Shown here: positions 10,566 to 21,729 of the stretch, piece by piece | How positions within the stretch are numbered: the stretch's first letter is position 1 | How the letters are laid out: each line of letters opens with the position of its first letter | Notes under the pieces: model-generated | Database searches by the model: none | What the model was told of the DNA's origin: nothing | The model's input: only the letters and a program-made list of their open reading frames with translations | NCBI GenBank assembly: GCA_963921935.1 | Contig: OY998180.1 | Coordinates: 60,032,551-60,096,550 of the forward strand | Direction: 5' to 3' | DNA: 64,000 nt | Source: Galeruca laticollis | Lineage: Eukaryota; Arthropoda; Insecta; Coleoptera; Chrysomelidae | Made by a program: the position numbers and the translations under genes

Positions 10566-11483
10566 CAAAAAGTTCCCACGCTCAACCAGCCCAATATCTA
10601 CTATTCTCCTTTTTGTGTACGTCGAAACTATCGTGTTTTCCTTGCGAGTCTCAATTTCTGTACATATATTCTTGACTTCTGGCATCTTTAGCTTCTCTGA
10701 TTTTTTTCTATATTATTAAAAATTTTGTCGGTAAGCTATGTTTTCTTCTTCATTCTATTATGTTGCAGTGAATCATCTTTAATAGTTTCTATAGCATTGT
10801 TCTTCGTATCTGACGTCTGCAAATGATTCAATTTCATCGTTTAAGCGGACTCTGATTTGTTCTTTCAGTTTTCGCAAATTCTGCTATTTAAGTTTTTTCT
10901 TTTTTTTTCATTTTTGCTTTGCTCTGACCGTATGTCAGCTCCAGGGGAGAGTTTCATTGACTATTTCGGAATCGAATGTTCACCAGTACATAGAATATTT
11001 ATTTTTATGACTCCATTTGAATCTTTAGGAGCTTTCCAATTATATAATCGTCTATTTGGAAGTTCAAACCACGTATTTGTTATTGTTAATTCTTGTTCTT
11101 CTGAAAACTAGTACAGTAAGTCATCTTTCGTTTCTTTCTCCCAGCCCACAAGGTCCTATAATATTAGCTACTCTCCCTTTTTCTATTTTCGCATTCCACT
11201 TTGGTCTATTCTTTCAATACTTCACTGATCTGGGAATAGAATTTTTTTTTCTTCGTCTTCGCTGTGTTTAGAGATTAGTGCGTAAACTGGAATTATATTA
11301 AGATTGGCTGGGGTTGCTTGAGTTTGTAATCGCTTGATACTTGATATAGGTATAAAGTTTGTGAAGTGTTTAGCAATTGTTTGGTATGGTTTGCCATTTG
11401 TGGTTCCTGACCAATATATTCTATGGTCATTGATGTCACAAAAGTTGGATCCTGGCCATCCCGTTTCGCTAATTCCTAGTATA
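10566..11483. other. no gene recognised
   Basis: T-rich single-copy-looking sequence. Short plus-strand frames at 10857-11111 and 11056-11271 overlap each other, show no domain and have low complexity. I do not support them as genes. Confidence 0.4.
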
Positions 11484-12416
11484 TTACTTTTCCGCCAACC
11501 CTATCTACGATACAAATAAAATATAGGTTTACCCCAACAAAGTTGAAGTTTTAAATTATTTTTGAGTTATTTTTACATTTTTCATTGAGGAAAACATGAA
11601 AAAGGGGTTTTTAGAAAAAAAATCCTGTGTGTATGTTGTCGTCGTCGTTGTCGTCGGCCACTTTTTGTAACATGTCTTGTTAGCACGATACAGTCTCCGG
11701 AATACATGAAATCACAAATTTTATGATTGGGTATTGTTCAGTTCAGTATTCGAACCTTATTGATATTCAGCTCACCAGATCCAGTATGCTATGGTACCTG
11801 AAGTACCACATTTTTGGAGAAATTTCGTTACGTTTACACCATATAGCCTCTGGAGTGTACCCAAGTGACAAATTTTATTATTGGACACTGTTCAGGGCGT
11901 CTCAAAAGTTAACCCTATTCATTTTCAGCTCACCACACCCAGTGCAACGGGTCCTATATGTCCAGATATACTACATTTTCAGTCAATTTAGAAGAAATCT
12001 CGGTTTGTTAGCACGCTATAGCCTCCGGAATGTATACAAGTGACAAATTTCATGGTTGGATATTGTTCAGAGCTTCTTAGATATGAACCCGATTGATTTT
12101 TAGGTCACCAGAGCCAGTACAACTGGTCCTATGAATCCAGTTATACTACATTTTGGGTCATTTTAGAAGAAATCTCACTTTGTTAGCACGATACAGCCTC
12201 CGGAGTGTAAACAAGTGACCAATTTTATGATTGGATATTGTTCAGGGTGTTTCATAGCTGAATCTTGATGCTCACGAGAGTCGTAGAACGGGTTATATAA
12301 ATCCAGATACACCACATGTTTTATCATTTTCGTAGAAATTTTGGTTTGTTAGCATGATATAGCCTTCGTGGTGCGGAAAAGTTAGTTTTAATATTTAAAA
12401 CCGTTTATTTATTTTC
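11484..12416 (+). mobile_element. solo arm of a foldback-type element
   Basis: One arm of the palindromic element that is complete at 53754-55783. It begins ttacttttccgccaaccc and continues through a gtcgtcgtcgttgtcgtcgg segment near 11640. It then carries five units of about 165 bp, marked by gttagcacgatacagcctcc-like blocks near 11679, 11840, 12009, 12183 and 12350. It stops near 12416 in the sequence (accgtttattt) that forms the centre of symmetry in the complete copy. Most units contain a ccaat-ttatg-attgg-like micro-hairpin. There is no coding capacity: the frame at 11723-12043 is chance. The second arm is missing, so this is a half element. Confidence 0.75.
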
Positions 12417-12639
12417 AGTCTCTCAATCTCTTCGATTCCATTGTGAACTGTCCCAGATTGAGCTAGAGACCGAACATTCTAGGTACCTATCTTGATATTC
12501 GATCTTACATTAAGTTTCTCTATATATTCATAATTCACAACCGTTCTCACCGGAGATCCGATCTGGGAACTTGAAACTTGGGATGCAGTTTTAGTGAATC
12601 ATGATGGATACTACTAGACCAATGTAGGTATTTAATTCA

Positions 12640-13436
12640 GTGGTTTCTTCTTGCCTTGTGCATTCCCATCCCGTTGGCCAGTTATGGTTTATTCGCCTTT
12701 AGGAGCGTTTTCTTACTCCAAGGCAAGGCATTCCGCTTTCCCCTTAGTAGCTCCTCCACCCGAAGTTGTTGGCTATTAAGAGGGGCCGCTTATGCCGGCA
12801 GTCACTCGACCGACAGAGCCTCGTTAGTTGTCTAGCAGGGTGCACCACTCGCAGGTGAGGTTATCATTTGGATTCGCTGTTTCTGTCACAACCACCCGTT
12901 AGATTAGATTTTAGATTTTAACGGGGTTACAATGCACTGAAATCTAAGGTTTATTGTGCTCCTCCCTATCAGAGCTGTTCTCGCTACTACTACAGCTCGC
13001 CTTCCAGTTCCAGGGTTCTAATGAACTCTAGTATTTGGAACGGCTTCAACGAGGTTATATCCCCATTCTTACAAATTTTAAGTCCGAAGCATTTCTTGCG
13101 TTGGCTTGCAATGGCGAGGCATTCCAGAACTAGATGATCCGGAGTTTCATCCTCCTCCCCACAGAATCTACACTTGTCAGTTTCTGGTAGACCTATTCTC
13201 ATTAGGTGCTTCCTAAGGCGGCAGTGTCCTGTAAGAAAGCCCGTGAGGAGATGTAGCTTATTTTTACTGAGGTCCAAATATTTTTTGGATCTAGCAGTGT
13301 CAAAGTTCTCTCAAGAATGTTCCAACCCGGGAAGGCACCGCCACAGTGCTTCTCTCTCGGTTTCCTTCTTCTTCCGAAACCCTTTCTTGTAGGAGCATTT
13401 TCCTACATCACAGAAAGGCTCTTGGCCAATAATATC
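12640..13436 (-). pseudogene. R1-like LINE 3' end (ORF2 C-terminus and 3' UTR)
   Basis: Minus-strand 3' end of a non-LTR retrotransposon. The end of ORF2 lies at about 13436-12990 and shows LLTGFLTGHCRLRKHL, the cysteine cluster CRFCGEEDETPDHLVLEC and a short tail. These are hallmarks of the domain after the RT/RNase H in R1-like and related LINEs. A decayed piece containing IGQEPFCDVG lies just upstream with one stop, near 13310. A GC-richer 3' UTR continues to roughly 12640. The copy is strongly 5'-truncated. A 50-bp piece matching this ORF (about 13028-13077) also sits inside the pogo transposase at 16281-16330. Confidence 0.65.
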
Positions 13437-14928
13437 ACCCTTTACATCAGACTCTAAATTAAATAATTTTGACATGCGCAACGATCATGAAACTCGTATT
13501 TATAAAGAATAAATGTGATTATGGCAATTGGTATCCCTGTTTGCTGATTTGCCAATTCCCCAAAGGTAATTCACATACAAATGTTAGTTAGTATTGGTCC
13601 ATATATAGTTTTGGAGTCCTTTATTTTTGTATGCTTTTAATTTTCTCTTTTATTTATGAATTTATTGTCCATTACATAGTAAAGTTTATTCGTTTTCTGA
13701 ATTCTATTTTTGTCTTGTGCCCCTCTTTCAGCTGCTGTTACCCCTACATATTATTTATACATGTTTCAATAAGTGTAGAGATGAAAGGTAGCATTTCAGG
13801 TTATTTTTCTTATCCAGAACCGTTACTGAAAGTGAGATTTACTAAAGAATCTATTCAAATATTTTAACGCTCTCATTCTTGTTTTAATATCATTTAGCAA
13901 TTTCCATTCTTCCGATGAACTAGCTAATTTCATGGTGTTCTTTCTCACTTAAATGTATTTCTGTGCGTCTGAAATTATATTAGTTTGGAATATTTTTTCT
14001 GCTAATTCTGGACGAATTGTAATGAAGATGGTATTTAATTCATCTGCAATATACTAGGTACCTACCAGTTTTATTTTCTATGACTATTTGCAATATGTTA
14101 CAGCAGTTATGTTCAGTTGTATGGTATTCAATATTTTTGATTAGTTATGTACATTTAAAATTAATTGTTCCTAGTAACATAAATAAAACAAGAGAAAGTC
14201 TTACAATTTCAAAGCTTCCTACATTCCTTGATTAATCTGACAATTAGACAATACAGGTAGTGACGACAGAAATGATATGTGACGTGCAACAGTATTTGTA
14301 ATAAAAGTTCTATACGTAAATCTCCAATCAAAGAGATAAACGCTTCCCTCGAATGTTATTTCATCAAAAAACTTCTTGTTCGTTGATGGTTTTCTTAGTT
14401 CAAAATAAGCGCCTACCATTACAATAGTTATTTGTAGAACAAGTGTCACAATGACTCGTTTTGTAGTACGAGTAATACAAAATGTCATTTTGACACAAGT
14501 TTCATACAATATTTTTCATAATTCGCATCTATTGAATTTTTTAAATAAAATAGAATTACGATATCCCTATTCTTAAACTGGGAGGTGTGATTTGAATTTA
14601 GGTTGGCAATTCTGTAGATTTCTCATTAGTCAGATAACGCCGGCTTTATTTAGCACTTTCAACATATATTATGACAATTGTTAGCAAACGGTATCCATTT
14701 TGTTATTTCATTGTTAATAGAGGATGATCATTTGTGTAAAAGAGCTTCTTCATATATTCTTGTGTCCTATTTATATTATATCATGAACACAATCATTTCT
14801 GTAGTATATCTTCACATACGTACTCGTATCTCTTAATTTATCCCAAAACTTGAACGTTATGTATACCTATGTATTGATCACGTAAAATAAACAATTGATA
14901 AATCATTGATGAATAAATGTTAGCGTAC
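13437..14928. other. mostly unassigned sequence
   Basis: AT-rich, with no mobile-element motif recognised. The only candidate of interest is a possible minus-strand exon at 14219-14509, listed separately. Confidence 0.4.
14219..14509 (-). CDS. weak candidate exon, possible membrane anchor
   Basis: A 96-codon frame whose second Met (MTFCITRTTK) lies in a fair initiation context (caaaATGac). A basic stretch is followed by a hydrophobic run, VIVTLVLQITIVMVGAYF, which would suit an uncleaved signal anchor of a type II membrane protein. No family was recognised, there is no neighbouring exon I can pair with it, and chance is quite possible. I list it only because the region shows no transposon signature. 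Confidence 0.15.
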   Translation of the reverse strand: MYETCVKMTFCITRTTKRVIVTLVLQITIVMVGAYFELRKPSTNKKFFDEITFEGSVYLFDWRFTYRTFITNTVARHISFLSSLPVLSNCQINQGM

Positions 14929-15312
14929 CGTAAAATGGGGCTACTTGAAAACACCGGGGTGACTTGAAAAATTTTGCTTTTTCCAGTTAAAACCGATGCT
15001 GCGCTCTGGCGGTCGAAATTTTAATCTCAAATTGAGTCTGCATCTATGCCTACCATGCTTCTTAGTTGAGTTTATGCTGTGGTACTGGTTATTTACTCAA
15101 TGTTTTTGTGTTGTACATCTCCAAAATAAAGGTAAGAAGCTTGATTTTTTTTAACCTCCAAATTTCCTATTGTACAGAGATCCCTAAAAAGACTGGAAGA
15201 GTAGTTATAGATAAGGCAATCCTTCTCTAACCTAAAAGCCTTACTTTTCCTTCTTACTTGCCAGTGGCGTATCATTTTATTTTTTTATGTAATTTCAGGG
15301 GCGACTTAAAAA

Positions 15313-17014
15313 GTGGTGCGTATATACAAAAGGAAACCGGGAAGTCGGAAATATCGGGATTATAATAGCGGAGACACGCTCCAGCGAGTACTACAACTAC
15401 ACAAACAAGGTAGAAAATTGAGAAATTTAAGGGAAGAATATGAAATTCCGTTTATAACTTTATATCGAAAAGTTAAAGGACTACACACAAAATCAATTGG
15501 TGGTCAAACTGCAATCTCGATCGAAGAGGTAAATTATCTGGTTCGGTCTATATCTATCGCAGCGGACTGGGGTTATCCCTGTGATTCAAACGATATAAAA
15601 GAGATAGTAAAATCTTACTTGGATAGAAGTGAAAAAAAATTGCCACAATTCCGAGACAACAGACCTGGTGAAACCTGGCTGCAAAAATTTCTAAGGCGGC
15701 ATAAGGAGGAGCTGACTAAAAGAATGTCTCAATCAATAAAAGGAAGTAGAGCCAAAGTTTGCCCTGATAGTATTAATACATATTTCGACCACTTATCAGA
15801 AAGTCTAGAAGATGTTCCACCCAACGCAATAGTAAATTACGATGAGACTAATTTTACGGACGATCCTGGCCGCGTGAAAGTCATCGTTCGTAGGACTTCT
15901 AAAAGAGCGGAGAAGGTAATGGATATATCTGAAACGGCTACTTCCGTCATGTTTGCTTCCGGTCTACATAGTCTATAAGGCAGACCACTTATGGAGCACT
16001 TCGACGGAATTTGGACCAACCGGAGCCAGATATAATCGCTCTCGTTCTGGATGGTTTGATACAAATATTTTTGAAGATTGGTTTAATAACCTAGTATTGC
16101 CATATTTTCGATCTTTGCCACCGGGTCCTAAAGTTCTTATTGGAGATAATTTGGCAAGCCACATTTCGGCCAATGTTATTTCGAAATGTACGGAGAATGA
16201 CATTCGTTTTGTGCTTTTGCCTCCTAACAGTACACACCTTACGCAGCCATTAGATGTTAGCGTTTTTTGGCCAAATAAGACTCTAGTATTTGGAACGGCT
16301 TCAACGAGGTTATATCCCCACTCTTACAAATTTTGGCCAAATAAGATCGCTTGGAGAAAGATACTTTAAGAATGGAAGAGACATAATAAAGGAACTGTAG
16401 CATAGGTATTAAATAGACTTTCAGAGAGTATGGAAAAAAATATTCAATCAGGCTTTGAAGCGACCGGTCTATTACCACTGAATAGAAATAAAATTGTATG
16501 CAAGCTATCAAAAACAGACAAGCAAAGAACGCAAGAACAAGATGCAATTGTCGATTCCCTAAAAGAAGTGTTTGAAAAATCTAGGTTTGGGGCACCAACC
16601 TTTGTTGGTAGGAAGAAAAAATTGTTTGTTGCTGCAGGTAAAATCATTTCACAGAAAGACCTACAGCTACCATCACCATCAGCGCCATTCAAGCCAAATA
16701 AAAATAAAAGCACGAATGAAAAATTACGCCCAAGGTTCTCATCTTCTTCCGAAAGTGACGTGAATGAAGAAGATTTAACAGTCGACAGCGACAAAGATCT
16801 GGACCCAGAACGATTTTCCGACATAAACACCAATAAAATTGATGATAACATGTCACCTATGCAAGATTCTTTTGTCTCGACAGATTTTAAACAAGGTGTT
16901 TTCATTCACGTTGACATGAAAACTGAAACTGGTACCAATAAGCAATATGTGGCAAAAATAATAGATTGCGAAAGAAAATGGGTCTTATCTATGCTCATTC
17001 TTAAGATTAAGTGA
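15313..17014 (+). pseudogene. pogo-like transposase, frameshifted
   Basis: Pogo-family transposase in pieces. The first frame (15313-15978) holds an N-terminal helix-turn-helix (LYRKVKGLH), a CENP-B-like region (GETWLQKFLRRHKEEL) and the first catalytic aspartate in NYDETNF. After a frameshift near 15955, frame two has LIGDNLASHIS (second Asp) and LPPNSTHLTQPLDV (third Asp), the DDD pattern of pogo. Then come a 50-bp LINE insert with a 16-bp repeat (16265-16346), stops near 16367 and 16404, and a Ser/Asp-rich tail (16430-17014) ending with a small beta-rich segment. The start codon is GTG where ATG is expected (GTGGTGCG), probably a lost start. Flanking termini support an autonomous ancestor. 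The copy is inactive. Confidence 0.85.
16265..16346. repeat. 50-bp LINE scrap between 16-bp direct repeats
   Basis: The sequence ttttggccaaataaga occurs at 16265-16280 and again at 16331-16346. The 50 bp between (16281-16330) match 13028-13077, part of the R1-like LINE ORF, with one difference (ccccactc versus ccccattc). The repeat-to-repeat distance is 66 bp, which keeps the transposase frame. Confidence 0.9.
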
Positions 17015-17466
17015 TAAAATACCTATGCATATGTTTTTTCCCCGGCTGAAGACATCGGATTTGTCGAGCAAAAATAAATTTACCAAAAGCTTTTAGAATA
17101 TGAAACATTACGACGAGGGCAGCTAAAATTTGAAAATATGTGGTGATTGTAAACTGTAAAACGAATTTGCTTATATTTATTTTTTTGTCGTCTCTACTAT
17201 ACCAAAGAAGGTTTATTTTGGGTTATTTTGTTAATGTAGAACATTGTTTATTAATTTTTATAATAAATATGTGATGACAATAAAGCCAGTTTTGAACAAA
17301 ATGTTTTAAAGTGTGTAAAATAATGAAGAAATATAAAAAAAATAATTTGTTTTATGCTGGACCTACAAAATCAGTTATTACGATTTTCATGTCGACCCAA
17401 ATACGATCCTACTAGCTACTACAATGTGAAGTGAAGGCAAATTTCAAGTCGCCCCAATATGGGGTG

Positions 17467-19100
17467 GGGTGACTTGAAAAAGACCTTCCATATTTTTTTC
17501 TTAGGGAGCGGAGGGAGGTACAACTTTTTTAAGCGTTGTGTCCAATAGCCACCACCTCCAAGCAATCTAAAATAATTTTTATTTGAATTAGAACTGTAAA
17601 TAAACGGCGGTAGGGTATCGAATATTCCAAAAATGGTAACAAGTTTTACGTTACTTTGTTTATTAAAATATTTAATATATAATTTGTTCCAATTTACCTT
17701 TAAGACCATTTAAACTATTAATTTTTCAGATAGAACCACGCTAGACCATTTTATAATTTGTTTTAAGTTAAGGTTAATGTCATATATCAAGTACAAATAC
17801 AGACAATAAACAATCATACGATACTAAATATTACTAAAAAAGAGTTCAATGTGACACTGTAAACAATGTTAAAATGAGTCTCTTTTATACGTGAATTATA
17901 AAAACACATATTTCACAACATGTGTCTGAAATAAAAACGCACTTTAAGTGATGATACTAAACCGAAAACTCCTCGTAACTTAGCTAGAATTTATCCGTTA
18001 ATGATAGGTTCGAGTGTGGTCTAAATTGAATGATTAAAGTTTAGGTTGTTTTTGAAAACGTGCCTAAAATAAGGATAGCAACTAAAAAAAGAATGAATGA
18101 TACTGTAGACATCGTTTACTAAATTATTTACATTGCGAATTACAGTGTTTGTATTGTATATTGTGGCGTATTATTCCTGATTTAATTCAAATTTAAGGAA
18201 TTGCATATTATGTGTATTTTACTGGTTTTAAATAGATTATGTATTGAAACAATCCATGCAAATGCCTCTCGTTTTCAATGTATCGTGTTCCATGTTAACG
18301 CAGTTATTTAAACTATAAAGTGTCTCGCTTTAATATATAGTTTTGATATTAATTGTGGAAAATAACTGCTCGCTTTAATATATAGTTTTGATATTAATTG
18401 TGGAAAATAACTGCTTTAAGCGTAGTAGCGATTAGTTAGAAATAATTATAAATGTTCTACTGCTATATCATTTTTCTTCCATTGTCGCGGCAAAACTTGC
18501 GTGATCGCATTTTAATTATAAATAAATTAAGTCGCTTCAGAAAAGGTGTGATTAGTTAACGAACAGATTGAAAAATTATATAGTTGTGGTTTTAAATTGA
18601 ATAATATTCTATTATACTATTTACTTTGAACCATTTGTAGTTTCATATAGAAGAACATTTTGGCTTTTTGTGTGTCCTTTTACTCTAATCAGTTATTTCT
18701 ACCTGCGAGAAAATTTCGAAGAAAACTTCGTAATATTCATATAATCGTCACCATAACTTCAGTAAATTTCATCTGATAATTACTCCGAGCTATTTCTCAT
18801 TTCCAGTTTTTCAAGAAAGTCAAATTTTCAATTCTTTGTATAACAATTACTGTATGAGTGGTTGACATATGTTAGTTACCACGTGGAATTTATTCTTAGA
18901 GCAGTTGGTTCAATATGCATGGACATCAATATTTATTGTACCTTACTCCTGAATTTGATCTATGTGGATGGTATTAATATGCTGTAGATTTTATGTTAAC
19001 ATTACTAATTTGATTAAACAGTCGATAATTTTGTATTAACATAAGTTTTCGATGCAGCCAAATATATTGTTTTGTGTTTTGGACAAATTATAAAACATAC
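17467..19100. other. AT-rich non-coding sequence with one tandem duplication
   Basis: No gene recognised. A 45-bp segment is exactly duplicated in tandem at 18324-18413, containing cgctttaatatatagttttg. The minus-strand frame at 17419-17709 starts in pogo terminal sequence and shows no domain. Confidence 0.5.
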
Positions 19101-19119
19101 CAGGAAGAAATGATGGTGA

Positions 19120-19480
19120 ACAATTAGACAACGAATCTAGAGAAATTAAAATAGAGCGAAATAATGAGAAAATAGCAATCAAGCAGAAACTAGAGGACTG
19201 AGCATTAACCAAGTTAAAACAAAATATATGGTCAGCTTAAGACGAAATATTGAGAAATGTACAGAAATAGCAATACGTCAATACACATTTCAAACAACAA
19301 ATAAGTACGTTTAAATACCTGGGAGTAATGATGGACAGTACAAATGACAGAAGTGTAGAGATAAACGAGAGAATTAAATCAGTTAATAAACTATACTGGA
19401 AGTAGGTACCAAATATTACTAAAAGAGAGAAATCTCATGCAAATACCAAAATAAACATTTATAAAACAATGCAATAAAAT
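19120..19480 (+). pseudogene. LINE reverse-transcriptase thumb-region remnant
   Basis: A decayed plus-strand fragment. Its translation in one main frame shows KTKYMV, then FKYLGVMMDSTND, EINERIKSVNKLYW and a degenerate TK-x-x-IYKTM. This order (K-x-KYM, then YLG, then the helix with NERI) is the segment just after the catalytic motifs in many non-LTR retrotransposon RTs. Several stops interrupt it and the catalytic YADD-type box is not preserved. The clade is unresolved. Confidence 0.5.
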
Positions 19481-19945
19481 GAAAGAAAGTTTTCCAAATT
19501 TGACAGAGAAAATAAATAACGTTATTAAACTAAACTAAACTAAAACTAAAATACTGTTGATTCCAAAGTGACAAAAACAATTTAAGTAAGATCTATCACA
19601 ATTTAATAAATTAACGAAATAAATATAAATAAAATGCACAGCATATGAAAGAATTGCTTTTTGATTATACTTGGGTATAACTTCCACATCCTTCACAAAC
19701 TGATTCTTGTCCGTTCATGTTAAATGCATTGAAAAGAAAAACAAAAGCGGCAATAGATAACGAAAAGAATTTGAATAAATTATCAATCTTGAAGTCGTTG
19801 TTTGTGTAGTCCTACTAGCATAGTTATTTTAATCAATTCTATATAGTAATTTTAAATGTGACGCTCCCACTATGAGGATAGGAAAGTTTTTGGTTCTGAG
19901 TATCTGTAAGTGATATGACTGACTGTCCGAAACGTCAAACGAAAA

Positions 19946-19949
<4 letters not shown>

Positions 19950-19989
<40 letters not shown>
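19950..19989. repeat. (TA)n microsatellite
   Basis: About 20 TA units directly adjoining the left end of the minus-strand Penelope-like element. Confidence 0.9.
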
Positions 19990-19991
<2 letters not shown>

Positions 19992-21474
19992 AAAAAACTC
20001 ACAACAGGTGTGTTAGTTATATGCAAAAAGGGTAGTGTCAATTGGGGGAAAGTGATTGTTATTTGTGGAAGGAAGGTTAGCGTTTAAATCTAAGGACAAT
20101 AGAAAGGAATAAATCTCACTCAAGTGGTCTGTGTTAGTCTTTTTGTTAATGACATTGTTTAATTGTGAAATAAAAGCCATTTCCAAAAATGATCTCTTAG
20201 TTTTGTTGGACTCTGTCGCCAACACCCTTACAGCTTCAAAGTTCATTTGATGGTCAAGAGAATGAACGTGATCTGCTAAAGCGCAACGTTCTGGGTGTAA
20301 TCTACAATCACTCTTATGTGAGACAATACGGCTAGAAAGTGATCTCAAAGTCTGACCAATATATTGCTTATCACAGTCCCCACATGGAATGCTATACACA
20401 ACGTTAGTAAGAGAAGTTAACGGACGTTTATCTTTAACTGTAGTGGAAAGTGATCTAAATGTTAGAGTTGTCCTGTTAGCAAAATTACCGTATGCCCGGA
20501 ACAATCTGGTTAGTCTCGGAGTAATGTTCTTTATGTATGGAAAGGAAGCAAAAATTGGGGGAGCAGGGGTCGTAACAGCGCCAACATCCATTAAGGGCCG
20601 CGTTAGGATGGCTATCATCAGTCAGCAGGTCCACGGTACTAGATGTGCTGAATAGTAATTTATTAAGTAAAGTTCTTGGATAAGAGTTATCCAAGAAAAG
20701 GTTGAATAAAATGTTAAGATTTTTATTATGGAAGATACTATTTGAAATTCTAAGGACTCTCTGCTTCATTTGTTTCACCAAGTTCACTTTTATAGAATGT
20801 TTGTGGTAAGAATGATAATTTAAATATCTACCAGAACTGCACGGTTTCCTGTACCAATCTATAATAATAGTATTATTGTAACGAATGAACTTAGTGTCTA
20901 AGAAAGGTACGGAATTTTCATTATCTTCTTTTTCTATTGTGAACTGTAAATAAGGGTCGTAACTATTAAAGGTCTCCAGAATCTCATGTAGGCCCTCTCT
21001 AGGAAGTGCCACAATAATATCATCCACCTACTTCTTAATGAAAAAAGGAGTAAGAGATAGTACCGGAATGACCGTATCCAGCGAATCGACCATGACATAT
21101 GCTGCCAAGATAGGAGAAATGGAGGCACCCATAGGAGTACCAAAAGTTTGTTTATAAAGTTTATTGTTAAAAGTAAAATAAGTATTATCTGAGAGAAAAA
21201 CAATTAAGTTTGAAAAGGCATTCTTATGGATGGAGCAATGGACACTAATACGTTCCCAACTCTTATCAATTGCTCTCAAACAAGCATCAAGATAAACGTT
21301 ACTAAACAACGAGACCACATCCAAACTGGCCAGAACATAATTCTCCAATGTAGGATGTTGAACCATTGTTTAGTTGACTGTTTCATATTTTAATTATCCG
21401 TAGTTCAATTTTATATAACATAATGGAATCTAACCTCAACTTGGAGGTAAGTTCACACCTGTTGTGAGTTTTTT

Positions 21475-21476
<2 letters not shown>
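19990..21476 (-). mobile_element. Penelope-like element, minus strand, 5'-truncated
   Basis: The element is bounded by a 23-bp perfect inverted repeat. The left copy begins ggaaaaaactcacaacagg at 19990-20012, and its reverse complement is at 21454-21476. Each copy abuts an outward (TA)n tract, and the symmetry continues into the TA. It encloses Penelope-type RT and GIY-YIG coding sequence. The N-terminal RT portion is missing. Confidence 0.7.
20013..21366 (-). pseudogene. Penelope-like RT plus GIY-YIG endonuclease, broken
   Basis: Three overlapping pieces read from right to left. The first (21366-21028) contains SLDVVSLFSNV and the Penelope RT block FGTPMGASISPILA. The second begins with VDDIIVALP, and the third (20618-20013) carries the GIY-YIG nuclease: VYSIPCGDCDKQYIGQT, then the Arg/His segment, and a glutamate in FLEMAFI. 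The YVDD catalytic box is hit by a nonsense change: the Tyr codon before VDD is TAG. A frameshift separates the linker from the nuclease near 20560. In these elements RT and GIY-YIG act together in target-primed reverse transcription. This copy cannot encode an active enzyme. Confidence 0.85.

Positions 21477-21511
<35 letters not shown>
21477..21511. repeat. (TA)n microsatellite
   Basis: TA run at the right edge of the minus-strand Penelope-like element, immediately beyond its inverted repeat. Confidence 0.9.
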
Positions 21512-21513
<2 letters not shown>

Positions 21514-21544
21514 TTAACTACAGTATCTTAATGCTGTTTTTCCA

Positions 21545-21605
21545 ATTCCGTATCCCTGATGATGAGGATAATCATCCTCGAAGGCTTGGAAATTTTCCGT
21601 TAAGA
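21545..21605 (+). ncRNA. degenerate hammerhead-like motif
   Basis: CTGATGA at 21556-21562 is followed by a strong stem (gaggat, loop aatc, atcctc), then GAAG at 21580-21583 where a hammerhead needs GAAA. Penelope-like elements are known to carry hammerheads in their terminal repeats, and this lies between two such elements. The altered core base and unclear stem III suggest a decayed or coincidental motif. Confidence 0.35.
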
Positions 21606-21686
21606 GTACACTTTTTTCCGTTTCTCTTGCTGCAATACTCCAATATTCACCAGTTTTTTTCCTAACAGTCGGCAAAGACTATCTTC

Positions 21687-21689
<3 letters not shown>

Positions 21690-21725
<36 letters not shown>
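21690..21725. repeat. (TA)n microsatellite
   Basis: TA run at the exact left edge of the plus-strand Penelope-like coding sequence. Confidence 0.9.

Positions 21726-21729
<4 letters not shown>

Larger units (their letters stand above)
14929..17466 (+). mobile_element. pogo-like DNA transposon, nearly full length
   Basis: The element is bounded by related inverted termini: atggggctacttgaaaa near 14937 and its counterpart tttcaagtcgccccaat near 17444. Extra copies of the ggggtgacttgaaaa motif lie just inside the left end and just outside the right end (about 17464-17480). It encloses a pogo-family transposase pseudogene. The exact outer base and the expected TA duplication could not be fixed, because the termini are diverged and the motif repeats. 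Confidence 0.6.

Noticed and set aside
16444..16905. 153-codon minus frame
   Set aside because: It is the antisense shadow of the pogo transposase tail.
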